64,000 bases of DNA. Origin: Oceanirhabdus sp942490885. GTDB lineage: Bacteria > Bacillota > Clostridia > Clostridiales > Clostridiaceae. The translations under genes were made by a program, and so were the position numbers. The stretch spans positions 2,604,001 to 2,668,000 of the forward strand of contig CALNYT010000002.1 of assembly GCA_942490885.1 (NCBI GenBank), written 5' to 3'. This document shows positions 10,401 through 17,723 of the stretch, in pieces. Under the pieces are notes generated by a model. It worked only from the letters and a program-made list of their open reading frames with translations. It was not told the origin of the DNA and did no database searches. The stretch's first letter is position 1. Each line of letters opens with the position of its first letter.

Positions 10401-11119
10401 ATAATAGAGCTTCTACACAGAGAATAAAAGCATTATCGATTCAAGCACCAGATAAACAAAAGCAACAAGAAGTAATTGATGAAGTACAGGTTACAGATAC
10501 ATCTATCAGAAAAGAATATGAAAAGATAAATACATGTGATAAAGAAATAAAAGAAAAATTTGTAGAACTTTTTGGAATAGTTGGTGTTAATTCTAAGAAT
10601 TTTGAAATCGTGGAACTAGAAAGCATTAGTAAGAATTTAGATTACATGCGTAAACCTGTTACATCCTCAAGTAGAAAACAAGGAATAATTCCATATTATG
10701 GAGCTTCGGGAATTGTGGATTATGTTGAAGACTATTTGTTTGATGAAAAGCTACTGCTAATATCGGAGGATGGTGCAAATTTACGAGCAAGAGTAACTCC
10801 AATAGCATTTGAAATTTCAGGTAAGACTTGGGTAAATAATCATGCCCATGTCTTGAGGTTTGATGATTATTCGTTGCAGAAATATGTTGAATATCTAATT
10901 AATATGCAGGATATTTCTGTACATCTTACTGGTTTGACGCAACCTAAATTAAATCAATCAAAGTTGAATAAATTCCCTGTGCCAATACCGGATAAAAATT
11001 TACTAGATGATTTTATTGCATTTGTTGAACAACAGAATATAATAAAATCTAAAGCTCAAGAGAGGGTATCCATACTGAAAGAAGAGCGAGAGACTGTAAT
11101 AAAGAAGTATTTTGTATAA
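7403..11119 (+). CDS. Single-polypeptide restriction-modification enzyme (nuclease, N6-adenine methylase and specificity domains)
   Basis: Predicted to both methylate and cleave DNA at one recognition site. Order: an HsdR-N/PD-(D/E)XK-like nuclease (Asp107, Glu123-Cys-Lys125 in CIIECKTDG); a helical linker; an HsdM-type methylase with GQFFTP near 430, motif I DYACGAGHF at 463 and catalytic NPPY at 551; then two HsdS-like target-recognition regions (about 895-1020 and 1070-1200). No helicase motifs are present, so it resembles Type IIG rather than classic Type I. I choose the ATG at 7403 because AAGGAGAGG precedes it, not the ATG at 7382. Both active-site motifs look intact, so it may still be functional. 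Confidence 0.85.
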   Translation: MIDIKSFKEVIEILGYKSTVTDNLIYEKEFLEYNCVLKVDFGKQKLIYPESTGLKVNDRTTCNFQHPENFVVFECVDRLLTKGYRPEHIELEKRWSLGHDAKGGKADICVYDKNGIDMLCIIECKTDGVEYNKEFNNIMTDGGQLFSYWQQERGSKWLLLYASNFSNGKISYKTESINCNDDANILELSKKDSSVKVYKSAHRVNELFEVWTETYERKLCGDVVFGEDTQAYNIGEKPLRKKDLVDFSVGDKIVNKFEEILRHNNVSDKENAFNRLIALFICKLVDETNKCDNDIVEFQYKAGTDTYESLQDRLQKLHQQGMDEFMQEKIFYIADDYAENLVKTYTGHKRTKMIEDLKQTLRILKFYTNNDFAFKDVHNEELFYQNGKVLVEVVQLFQKYRIIHSKSLQLLGDMFEQLLNKGFKQNEGQFFTPVPITRFIWDALPLEKIINKTDRINYPKIIDYACGAGHFLTEGFGAINAFIKSIGETVDEKWAEGHLYGVEKDYRLARVSKISLFMHGAGDGNIIFGDGLENYPDKSLECNTFDVLVANPPYSVAAFKPHLKIKNNNFNLMDKISNDGSEIETLFIERIAQLIKPQGVAAVILPSSVLNKENSSFIGARESLLQNFNIRAIVQFGSKTFGATGTNTIVLFLEKFNEPPKRNDMVSDSIDSIFDNRDLNEWEDENILEGYLDKIGVEIDDYVEFVKSEMNYTEWEQHNYFKKYVEEFKNSTDVKNKSKQKQFMKLSDDEKMQWYNSKYYEYVHGIEKEKLQYFALVYNQMTLVVTAPDENKEQELFLGYKWSNRKGSEGIQILNPGGLLYDEEIRRTDNKISAVVRESFNKNELGIESIENYYYYLRLQDMIDFTSINFNKAIKTTKIREKKSLEGYTTYYLANNIFEISIGNRVVATDLVEDGDVPVYSANVYEKFGYINKYNIKDFSYDSVVWGIDGDWMVNVIPAGTPFYPTDHCGVIRIKSDKLLSRYLAIALELEGKHERFSRHNRASTQRIKALSIQAPDKQKQQEVIDEVQVTDTSIRKEYEKINTCDKEIKEKFVELFGIVGVNSKNFEIVELESISKNLDYMRKPVTSSSRKQGIIPYYGASGIVDYVEDYLFDEKLLLISEDGANLRARVTPIAFEISGKTWVNNHAHVLRFDDYSLQKYVEYLINMQDISVHLTGLTQPKLNQSKLNKFPVPIPDKNLLDDFIAFVEQQNIIKSKAQERVSILKEERETVIKKYFV

Positions 11120-11169
11120 TAAAAAGTGAGGGGTTACGTGGAGGCCGCTGAAAAAGTGGTCATAAATAC

Positions 11170-11211
11170 AAAGCTTGATTATCATGAAAGAATTCATGAT
11201 AATCAAGCTTT
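11170..11211. terminator. 17-bp perfect hairpin inside the left end of the IS
   Basis: AAAGCTTGATTATCATG pairs exactly with CATGATAATCAAGCTTT around an 8-base loop, then TTGTG. Placed between the IS end and the transposase start, it probably stops outside transcription from entering the transposase gene. Confidence 0.7.
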
Positions 11212-11252
11212 TGTGTTATAATTATTTTATCAATTAAGGATAGGTGATTATA

Positions 11253-12707
11253 ATGATTCAACAACAGTTAACTTTTAGTGAATATACAAAACTTTACGAT
11301 ATGATTGTTCCAAAGAATAACATGTTAAGAAAAATGAACGAATTAGTTGATTTTTCATTTGTGTATGATGAACTTAAAAATAAATACTGTCATGATAATG
11401 GAAGAAATGCCATTGACCCGATACGTATGTTCAAATATCTATTACTAAAAGTTATTTATAAGCTATCAGATATTGATGTTGTTGAAAGATCTCGATATGA
11501 TATGTCATTTAAATTCTTCTTAGGTATGACTCCGGAGGAGTGTGTGATAGAGCCAAGTTCACTAACTAAATTCAGAAAGCTTCGCTTAAAAGATATGAAT
11601 TTATTGGATTTATTAATAAGCAAAACTGTATCTATAGCAATTGAAAATAAAATTATTAAAAGTAAATCTATCATAGTTGATGCAACTCATTCAAAATCAA
11701 GGTATAATCAAAAATCTCCTAGGGAGGTTCTATTAGAATACTCTAAAGAACTTCGCAAATCGGTATATTCAATTGATGAAAGTGTTAAAGACTTATTTCC
11801 AAAGAAAGTCGATAACGGAATCTTGGAAGATGAAATTGAATATTGCAAAGAGTTAATAGATGTAATTAGTAAAAATGAGTTAATATCAAGCTATCCTGCT
11901 GTGAGAGAAAAATTAAATTTATTAGAAGAAACAGTAAATGATGATCTTGAGAAACTCAAACTATCTAAAGACGAGGATGCAAAGGTTGGGCATAAAACAT
12001 ATGACACTTCTTTTTTTGGATACAAAACTCATATAGCTATGACAGAAGAGAGAATTATAACAGCAGCAACAGTTACTTCAGGAGAAAAACATGATGGTAA
12101 AGAACTAACAACACTTATAGAGAAGAGTTCAGAAGCAGGTATTGATGTTAAAAATGTAATAGGAGATGCTGCTTATTCAGAGAAAAATAATATTGATTAT
12201 GCGAAAGAAAATAGTATCAACCTTATTTCAAAATTAAACAAGTCTGTTACTCATGGAAACAGAAAAAATACTAATATTTTTGAATATAATAAAGATGCTG
12301 ATATGTACATATGTCAAGGTGGTCACATGAGTAATAAAAAGACAAGTTCTCGACCTAAGAAACATGCAGAAGATGGAAGTGGCACTGTTCTGTCATACTT
12401 TTTTGATGTTCAAAAATGCAAAGTTTGTCCATTCAAAGATGGGTGTTATAAAGATGGTGCTAAAACCAAATCATATTCTGTTACCATAAAAAATAATACT
12501 CATAAAAAACATATGGAATTTCAAAATAGTGAGTATTTCAAGAAAATGTCAAAGGAAAGATATAAAATTGAAGCAAAAAATAGTGAGTTAAAACAAAGGC
12601 ATGGTTATGATGTGGCATCATCATCAGGCCTAATCGGCATGCAAATGCAAGGAGCACTAACCATCTTTGCTGTGAATATGAAAAGAATAATCAAGTTAAT
12701 GGAGTAA
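11253..12707 (+). CDS. IS1182-family DDE transposase
   Basis: Cuts and pastes the surrounding insertion sequence. The 484-residue protein has an N-terminal DUF772-type domain (about residues 10-110, with DPIRMFKYLLLKVIY) and a DDE catalytic core. The core has Asp in IIVDATHSKSR near 142, Asp in GDAAYS near 304 and Glu in the IEAKNSELKQRHG segment near 440. A CxxCxFKDGC-like cysteine group lies near residue 390, common in this family. AGGTGAT lies just before the ATG at 11253. No frameshift is visible, so the enzyme may be active. Confidence 0.88.
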   Translation: MIQQQLTFSEYTKLYDMIVPKNNMLRKMNELVDFSFVYDELKNKYCHDNGRNAIDPIRMFKYLLLKVIYKLSDIDVVERSRYDMSFKFFLGMTPEECVIEPSSLTKFRKLRLKDMNLLDLLISKTVSIAIENKIIKSKSIIVDATHSKSRYNQKSPREVLLEYSKELRKSVYSIDESVKDLFPKKVDNGILEDEIEYCKELIDVISKNELISSYPAVREKLNLLEETVNDDLEKLKLSKDEDAKVGHKTYDTSFFGYKTHIAMTEERIITAATVTSGEKHDGKELTTLIEKSSEAGIDVKNVIGDAAYSEKNNIDYAKENSINLISKLNKSVTHGNRKNTNIFEYNKDADMYICQGGHMSNKKTSSRPKKHAEDGSGTVLSYFFDVQKCKVCPFKDGCYKDGAKTKSYSVTIKNNTHKKHMEFQNSEYFKKMSKERYKIEAKNSELKQRHGYDVASSSGLIGMQMQGALTIFAVNMKRIIKLME

Positions 12708-12738
12708 AATATATTAGTAATTTCTCCATAATTAGAGC

Positions 12739-12787
12739 AAAATCCACAACCTATCGGTTTAAAACCTTCGAAGGATTGTGGATTTTT
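12739..12787 (+). terminator. Terminator after the transposase
   Basis: AAAATCCACAA pairs with TTGTGGATTTT across a 26-base loop, and further T residues follow. It lies inside the IS right end. Confidence 0.75.
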
Positions 12788-12836
12788 AATTTTATAGTTT
12801 TAAAATCAGAAAAAGTTATACTTTTTCAGTGGCCTC

Positions 12837-13191
12837 GCTATTTCTAGGTTATTTAAAAGGTCTATCTTTATTAGTAGCAGCCAAAGAAGCAGGTATAGAC
12901 ACATATCATGGAACAGCAGGAAAAATGCTAAGAAATAAGCGTTACCTAGGTGATGATTATTATCCAGCTATTATTGATGGGAATACATTTGAAAAAGCTG
13001 AAGCAGAGCGAATAAAGAGAGCTGCGGCTCTTGGTAGGGTTTGGGATGAAAAAGGAACAGTAGAGGATCCATATTTCACAATGACCTTTAAGGTCGGAGT
13101 AGTAGAGCAAAAATACAAAAATCCATTAAAGCAAGCAGAGTATGCTTACAGTTTAATAGAAAGTGAGGGTGCTATGAATGGTAGTCAGTAG
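12837..13191 (+). pseudogene. 5'-truncated serine-recombinase accessory protein
   Basis: The frame reads straight out of the IS inverted repeat into LFLGYLKGLSLLVAAKEAGI and then LRNKRYLGDDYYPAIIDGNTF. This is a typical PF07508 recombinase-domain segment as found in the small partner proteins of multi-recombinase clostridial elements. The original start and N-terminal part are missing, replaced by IS sequence. The reading frame now opens only at a GTG within the IS end. The 3' end is intact and overlaps the next recombinase start by 14 bases, so the two were once translationally coupled. Confidence 0.75.
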
Positions 13192-14745
13192 AAATGTAAT
13201 GGTTATTCCTGCAAGAAAACGTGTAGGTAATAATATAGTAGATGAGAAGCCTAAACTTCGTGTTGCTGCTTATTGCAGAGTTTCTACCGATAGTGATGAG
13301 CAGGCAAGTAGCTATGAAGTGCAGATAGAGCATTATACAGAATTTATCAAGAAAAACACAGAATGGGCATTTGCAGGCATCTTTGCAGATGACGGGATAA
13401 GTGGTACAAACACTAAAAAGCGTGATGAGTTTAATAGAATGATTGAGGAATGCATGGCTGGAAATATTGATATGGTTATAACTAAGTCAATCAGCCGCTT
13501 TGCAAGGAATACCCTTGATTGTTTGCAATACATCCGTAAATTAAAAGAGAAAAATATCGCAGTATATTTTGAAAAAGAAAATATTAATAGCTTGGATTCC
13601 AAGGGAGAAATTATGCTTACCATTATGGCATCCCTTGCCCAGCAAGAAAGCCAAAGTTTAAGCCAGAATGTAAAGTTAGGAATTCAGTACCGTTATCAAC
13701 AGGGCATCATTCAAATAAATACAAATAGGTTTTTAGGATATACAAAAGATGAAAACAAACACCTTATCATCGTGCCAGAAGAAGCAGAGATAATAAAACG
13801 TATTTATCGAGAATATCTTGAAGGGTCTAGCATGGACAAAATTAAAAAAGGACTTGAAAGTGATGGGATACTGACAAGTGCAGGTAAAAAGAGGTGGCAT
13901 ACCAGTACACTTCGAAAGATACTCAGCAACGAGAAGTATATGGGAGATGCACTTTTGCAGAAAACTTATACCGTTGATTTTCTTACCAAAAAGAAAGTTC
14001 AAAATAACGGTGTTGTTCCACAATATTATGTGGAAAATAGCCACGAAGCTATAATTCCAAAAGAGATTTTATGCAGGTTCAAGAAGAACTGATTCGCAGG
14101 AGTACTGGTCATGTAGGTACAAGTGGTAAGAAAAGAAATTTTAGTTGCAGCCATCCATTCTCACAGATTGTTTTTTGCGGCGAGTGTGGAGAGATATATC
14201 GCAGGGTTCATTGGAACAACCGTGGCAAGAAATCTATTGTTTGGAGATGTGTCAGCAGATTGGAGAACACAGGCTTAGCTTGCAATTCAAGGACGGTGCT
14301 TGAAGAGTTATTGAAGGATGCTGTTATAAAAGCAATTAATGATTTGCTGGGGCAAAAGGATGATTTTTTAGAAGTTCTTAGAAAGAATATAGAAACAGTA
14401 ATTAATGAACAAGATACAATTGCAGTAGCTGAAATAGAGAAAAAGCTAGAAGAATTACAAAAGCAATTATTAATACGGGCCAATTCTAAAGAGGATTATA
14501 ACGATATTGCTGATGAGATTTATCGACTACGGGAAGAAAAGCATAATGCTTTAGCAGAAGATGCAGAAAAGAAAGCAGTGGGGCAAAGACTTATGGATAT
14601 GACAGCTTTTCTAAAGGAACAACCAACGCTTATTGATGAATGTGATGAGCGGTTGATAAGGAGATTGATTGGAAAGATTATGGTGTATGAGGATAAATTT
14701 AAGGTAGAATTTAAGTCTGGCGTAGAGGTTGAGGTGGAGATGTAA
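13178..14745 (+). pseudogene. Large serine recombinase (integrase), frameshifted
   Basis: The element's site-specific recombinase. Frame 1 (13178-14092) carries the resolvase catalytic domain with the nucleophile in AAYCRVSTDSDEQ near residue 37, SISRFARN, and most of the recombinase domain (LSNEKYMGDALLQKTYTV). At about 14066-14073 one base is missing from a T run after AAAGAG. The protein continues only in another frame (14071-14745) with the zinc-ribbon-like CGECGEIYRR and a C-terminal coiled coil. Together they would make about 520 residues, normal for this family. Unless the frameshift is bypassed, the integrase is dead. Confidence 0.85.
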
Positions 14746-14763
14746 ATAAAACAATAAAAATAT

Positions 14764-14805
14764 AGCACCCTGTGGGTTACTGAAAATCCAAGGGTGTTCT
14801 TTGAA
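14764..14805 (+). terminator. Terminator after the recombinase
   Basis: AGCACCCT pairs with AGGGTGTT (one G-T) across a 19-base loop, followed by CTTTG. The T run is short. Confidence 0.55.
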
Positions 14806-15230
14806 TTAGTTGTAAATTAATAGGAAGATATATTGAATATGTAAAGAATAGTGGTTATAATGTAGACATAAATATTAACAGAACTACAAAGAGATCTATA
14901 TCTAGATAAATGGAATTAAAATTATAGTAGGCAAAAATACTTAAATAATGATAGCATGAAGGTATAAACATGGTAAGTAAGTTATGATTATTATCATGTT
15001 TTTTTTAATACATTCGCACCTTAGAAATTACTTTATTAAGATTAGGATAAATGGTATTTACTTGGATACAATGATGTTTTTAAGAGGAATTTTAAACTGA
15101 CAGACTATGTTTTTATCACAGAGTTTAAAGGCACTGGGCGGTAAAAAATAAGTATAGATTTTTTAGAGATTTCATAACAAACAAGTGAGCATTCTATAGC
15201 TGGATGTTCTTATTACGAGGGGGGGATATC
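14806..15230. other. Gene-free stretch, with a small leader hairpin at its end
   Basis: No convincing gene. A 14823-14910 stretch reads as a short open segment (GRYIEYVKNSGYNVDIN) that may be a decayed coding remnant. At 15187-15208 GAGCATTC can pair with GGATGTTC just before the ribosome site of the next gene; this might affect its translation. Confidence 0.4.
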
Positions 15231-16625
15231 TTGAATTATTCGGAGATAAAAGAAAATGTAATAAAGAAAAGATGGTCTGAAACAGAAGGAAGATATGGAA
15301 ATGATTATCGTAATTTGAGCAAACAGATTGACAATTTTATTGACCACATAAAACAGGCAGACTCTCCGTTGCACTGGCTACCATTGGAAATTATGACAAA
15401 TGAAGAAATAGCTGATATAGCAAATACGTACTTGGATAGAAGTGATGCAAACAGGTTATTGTTGAATAACTTAGATTACCAAGGAATGAAATACGATTAT
15501 TCCGATCTTATTGTAGAGGGTCCAAAACGTGAAGATGAGTGGCAAATTATACTTGAGACAACTCCGCAGCTAAAAAAATATCAAAAATTAAAGATACGAG
15601 AACTTATTACAGAAATAAACATAGTACTGGTTGGCGCCCCATATGAGGGATATATGAAAACAGCTGTAAAACTTTTAGATTATATTGATTTAATACGTGC
15701 TGAGATTTTGAATGAGAAGAATTTATTCAAATGTATCGGGTTGGGATATACGAATACAGAGTATATTGAACAATACATTACAGTGTGCGAAAGAATTGTA
15801 GATGGGGCATTATTTTTCCTGCTTATATCAAATCCGAATATTTCTGATAAGATAGATGCATTGGTAAAAATTGAAGAAAAATTGAACCGTGTTTATGATA
15901 CCATTGAAGAAGAATTGTCAGTAGCAAAAGAAAAACTTATTTGCTCAAGAAAATTTAAAAAAGAATACTACAAATTTAACCCAAATGATGCAACCAATAT
16001 AAGTTTATTCTATGTGCAATTTTTAGAAAGACAATCTTATTATGGAGAAATAGAAAATATAAAAATGTTATTAAAAGATGAAATTCATAATCGCTCAGAT
16101 TTGTACGGAGTTGCTACTCAATTACAATATGAAAAGGTAGACGATTATTCGAAATCAGAACTGAAGAAATACATTTGTGAGGAAGTAAAAGTTTCTGATT
16201 ATGATAAAAAACTCAATGAAATCTTAAAAATCATAGGTTTTGCATTTAGAAATGAAAATATGTGGGCGTCGTTTAATAATGCTTTGGATATAAAGATTGC
16301 GTTTAGGGAATTCTTTTTAAGCAAGCAGAAATATATGCGTAAAACATCAACTGCGATGGTTCGTGATATTCTAGCTGGAATTACTCCGGCACCACAATAT
16401 CTGATGTTTTTAGATATGAAAATTATTAGAGGGTATTTTCGTGAGAAGAATATGCTACAAGAGTATGAAATTTACAATAGGATCTGCTCACGAGTAAGAT
16501 ATATGTTCCTTAAATCTTATAGTGCTATTAATGATGTAGAAGCCTATAGGTTGGTCCACCGTAGTTGTTTTGAGTTTTTATATTTGTTTGGAGATAGCAA
16601 ATATTCTGGAGTAAAAATTGAATAA
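15231..16625 (+). CDS. Unknown 464-residue island protein
   Basis: I do not recognise the family. The product is predicted mostly helical, charged, without signal peptide or clear membrane segments and without visible nuclease or NTPase motifs. The N-terminal part (NYSEIKENVIKKRWSETEGR) and the rest are evenly spread Lys/Glu-rich helices with several aromatic patches. I choose the TTG at 15231 because GAGGGGGGG lies about 5 bases before it; an upstream ATG at 15204 lacks a site. It stands alone between terminators, inside an island of defence-type genes, so a role in host-phage conflict is a guess from context. Confidence 0.72.
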   Translation: MNYSEIKENVIKKRWSETEGRYGNDYRNLSKQIDNFIDHIKQADSPLHWLPLEIMTNEEIADIANTYLDRSDANRLLLNNLDYQGMKYDYSDLIVEGPKREDEWQIILETTPQLKKYQKLKIRELITEINIVLVGAPYEGYMKTAVKLLDYIDLIRAEILNEKNLFKCIGLGYTNTEYIEQYITVCERIVDGALFFLLISNPNISDKIDALVKIEEKLNRVYDTIEEELSVAKEKLICSRKFKKEYYKFNPNDATNISLFYVQFLERQSYYGEIENIKMLLKDEIHNRSDLYGVATQLQYEKVDDYSKSELKKYICEEVKVSDYDKKLNEILKIIGFAFRNENMWASFNNALDIKIAFREFFLSKQKYMRKTSTAMVRDILAGITPAPQYLMFLDMKIIRGYFREKNMLQEYEIYNRICSRVRYMFLKSYSAINDVEAYRLVHRSCFEFLYLFGDSKYSGVKIE

Positions 16626-16637
16626 TATGGTTTGACT

Positions 16638-16690
16638 ATATGGGTTGTAACAGCAGTAAAAAATGCTAGTGTTGCAATCTATATTTTTTT
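16638..16690 (+). terminator. Strong terminator after the 464-residue gene
   Basis: ATATGGGTTGTAACA pairs with TGTTGCAATCTATAT (two G-T wobbles) around a 17-base loop, followed by seven T. It separates this gene from the next unit. Confidence 0.85.
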
Positions 16691-16827
16691 GCACATCTCG
16701 TTCCTCAACTTATTTATTTTTTATTGCTATACTAGAATTGCAAGGAGATTTGTATAAGTAGTAACAAGTATTCTAAAGATTTTAAATACTAATTAAAAAA
16801 GCAAATATGAAACGGAGGAATTTAAAA

Positions 16828-17160
16828 ATGGAAAAGACGAAAATTATATCTATTAATTATGAACCATCAGATACCATTGAGAAGCAAGGAAAGAGGGAAG
16901 ATATTGAAAAATACCTTAAGGCTGGGTATTACATCAAAGAGGAGCGAAATGGTTATTGGGTTCTGGTTAAAACTGCTCGTTTAATTGTAACTCTAGCTAA
17001 CTCTTCGCATACAAGAGCATTTAACATGAAAGAAGATATATGTGATTACTATGGAAAAAAACGTATCTCTCAATCTTTAGTTGATAGATTTAGTAAAGAC
17101 ATTGGCAATGGAACAATCTCAATATTTTTGGATTCACAAGGCAATTATGAAATCAAATAA
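16828..17160 (+). CDS. Unknown small protein, 110 residues
   Basis: No family recognised. The ATG at 16828 follows CGGAGGAA at a workable distance and is preferred over the ATG at 16807, which has no ribosome site. The N-terminal half contains a tyrosine-rich segment (DIEKYLKAGYYIKEERNGYW) followed by WVLVKTARLIVTL, suggesting a small alpha/beta fold. No signal peptide, metal cluster or HTH is evident. It has its own spacing from both neighbours and is probably transcribed alone. Confidence 0.6.
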   Translation: MEKTKIISINYEPSDTIEKQGKREDIEKYLKAGYYIKEERNGYWVLVKTARLIVTLANSSHTRAFNMKEDICDYYGKKRISQSLVDRFSKDIGNGTISIFLDSQGNYEIK

Positions 17161-17200
17161 ATTATAAATCTAGGCGAATTTTGACCCTATAGTTTTATGG

Positions 17201-17249
17201 CCACCTCACAAGTTATAGATCACATATTGTTTTGTAACTCGTGAAGTGG
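17201..17249. terminator. Inverted repeat downstream of the 110-residue gene
   Basis: CCACCTCACAAGTTA pairs with TAACTCGTGAAGTGG (13 of 15 Watson-Crick, the others wobble) around a 19-base loop. No T run follows, so termination is uncertain. Confidence 0.5.
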
Positions 17250-17335
17250 TTAATTACTATCGAAAAATGAAAATATTTAATGTGGTAGAGTTGAGTATGA
17301 TTCTTTATAATACATATCTACAGAACCTATAAAAA

Positions 17336-17375
17336 GAAGTACCTTGTGGTTTGACAAAACTTGCAAGGTGCTTTT
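17336..17375 (+). terminator. Probable terminator upstream of the DUF262 operon
   Basis: AAGTACCTTG pairs with CAAGGTGCTT (one wobble) across a 17-base loop, then TTAAATTTTT. It insulates the next operon from read-through. Confidence 0.65.
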
Positions 17376-17403
17376 AAATTTTTGTAGATATTGGTTACTT
17401 ATA

Positions 17404-17432
17404 TTGAAGGTATCAACCAAAAGGTTTATAAT
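17404..17432 (+). promoter_or_regulatory. Sigma-A-type promoter of the HTH/TIM-barrel/DUF262 operon, with an embedded operator
   Basis: TTGAAG (17404-17409) and TATAAT (17427-17432) are separated by exactly 17 bases. The spacer ends in AACCAAAAGGTT (17415-17426), an inverted repeat whose symmetry extends outward as TAT-x and x-ATA. This is a likely binding site for the HTH protein encoded immediately downstream, giving autoregulation. The ribosome site ATGGAGGT follows at 17443. Confidence 0.75.
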
Positions 17433-17455
17433 ATATAAATATATGGAGGTAAATT

Positions 17456-17701
17456 ATGACAACATCTGATATGGTAATACAATTGTGTGGAAAACTGAAT
17501 ATAAGTATTGCAGAGGTATCAAGACGTATTTGTCAGACACCGCAGAATTTTAATAAGAAATTAAAGAGAAACACAGTTACTGTAGAGGAATTAATAGAAA
17601 TTGCAAATGCTTTAGATGTTGCTTTTGAGCAGTCCTTTACTTTGCATGATGGTACGAAAATAAAAATAAGTAATATAGAACAGTGTACGATAGTTGAGTG
17701 A
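17456..17701 (+). CDS. Small HTH regulator, first gene of the candidate defence operon
   Basis: An 81-residue XRE/Cro-like DNA-binding protein. The helix-turn-helix covers about residues 13-55 (ISIAEVSRRICQTPQNFNKKL, then VEELIEIANALDVAFEQSF). The C-terminal DGTKIKI tail is typical of small phage-type and clostridial regulators. The ATG follows TGGAGGTAAA. The stop lies 22 bases before the next start, so it is cotranscribed with the two large genes. It probably represses its own promoter through the inverted repeat at 17415, keeping the operon quiet. Confidence 0.82.
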   Translation: MTTSDMVIQLCGKLNISIAEVSRRICQTPQNFNKKLKRNTVTVEELIEIANALDVAFEQSFTLHDGTKIKISNIEQCTIVE

Positions 17702-17723
17702 TAGGATAATTAGGGGGGTATCT

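Larger units (their letters stand above)
11141..12836 (+). mobile_element. IS1182-family insertion sequence
   Basis: About 1.7 kb, bounded by inverted repeats: GAGGCCGCTGAAAAAGT at the left end and the complement of ACTTTTTCAGTGGCCTC at the right (one mismatch). It carries one transposase gene with a hairpin on each side of it. I see no clear target duplication. The right end lies directly against a recombinase fragment whose 5' part is missing, so insertion was probably accompanied by a deletion. Confidence 0.85.

Noticed and set aside
11141..12836. Target-site duplication of the IS1182 element
   Set aside because: The bases next to the two ends do not match, so no duplication can be claimed.
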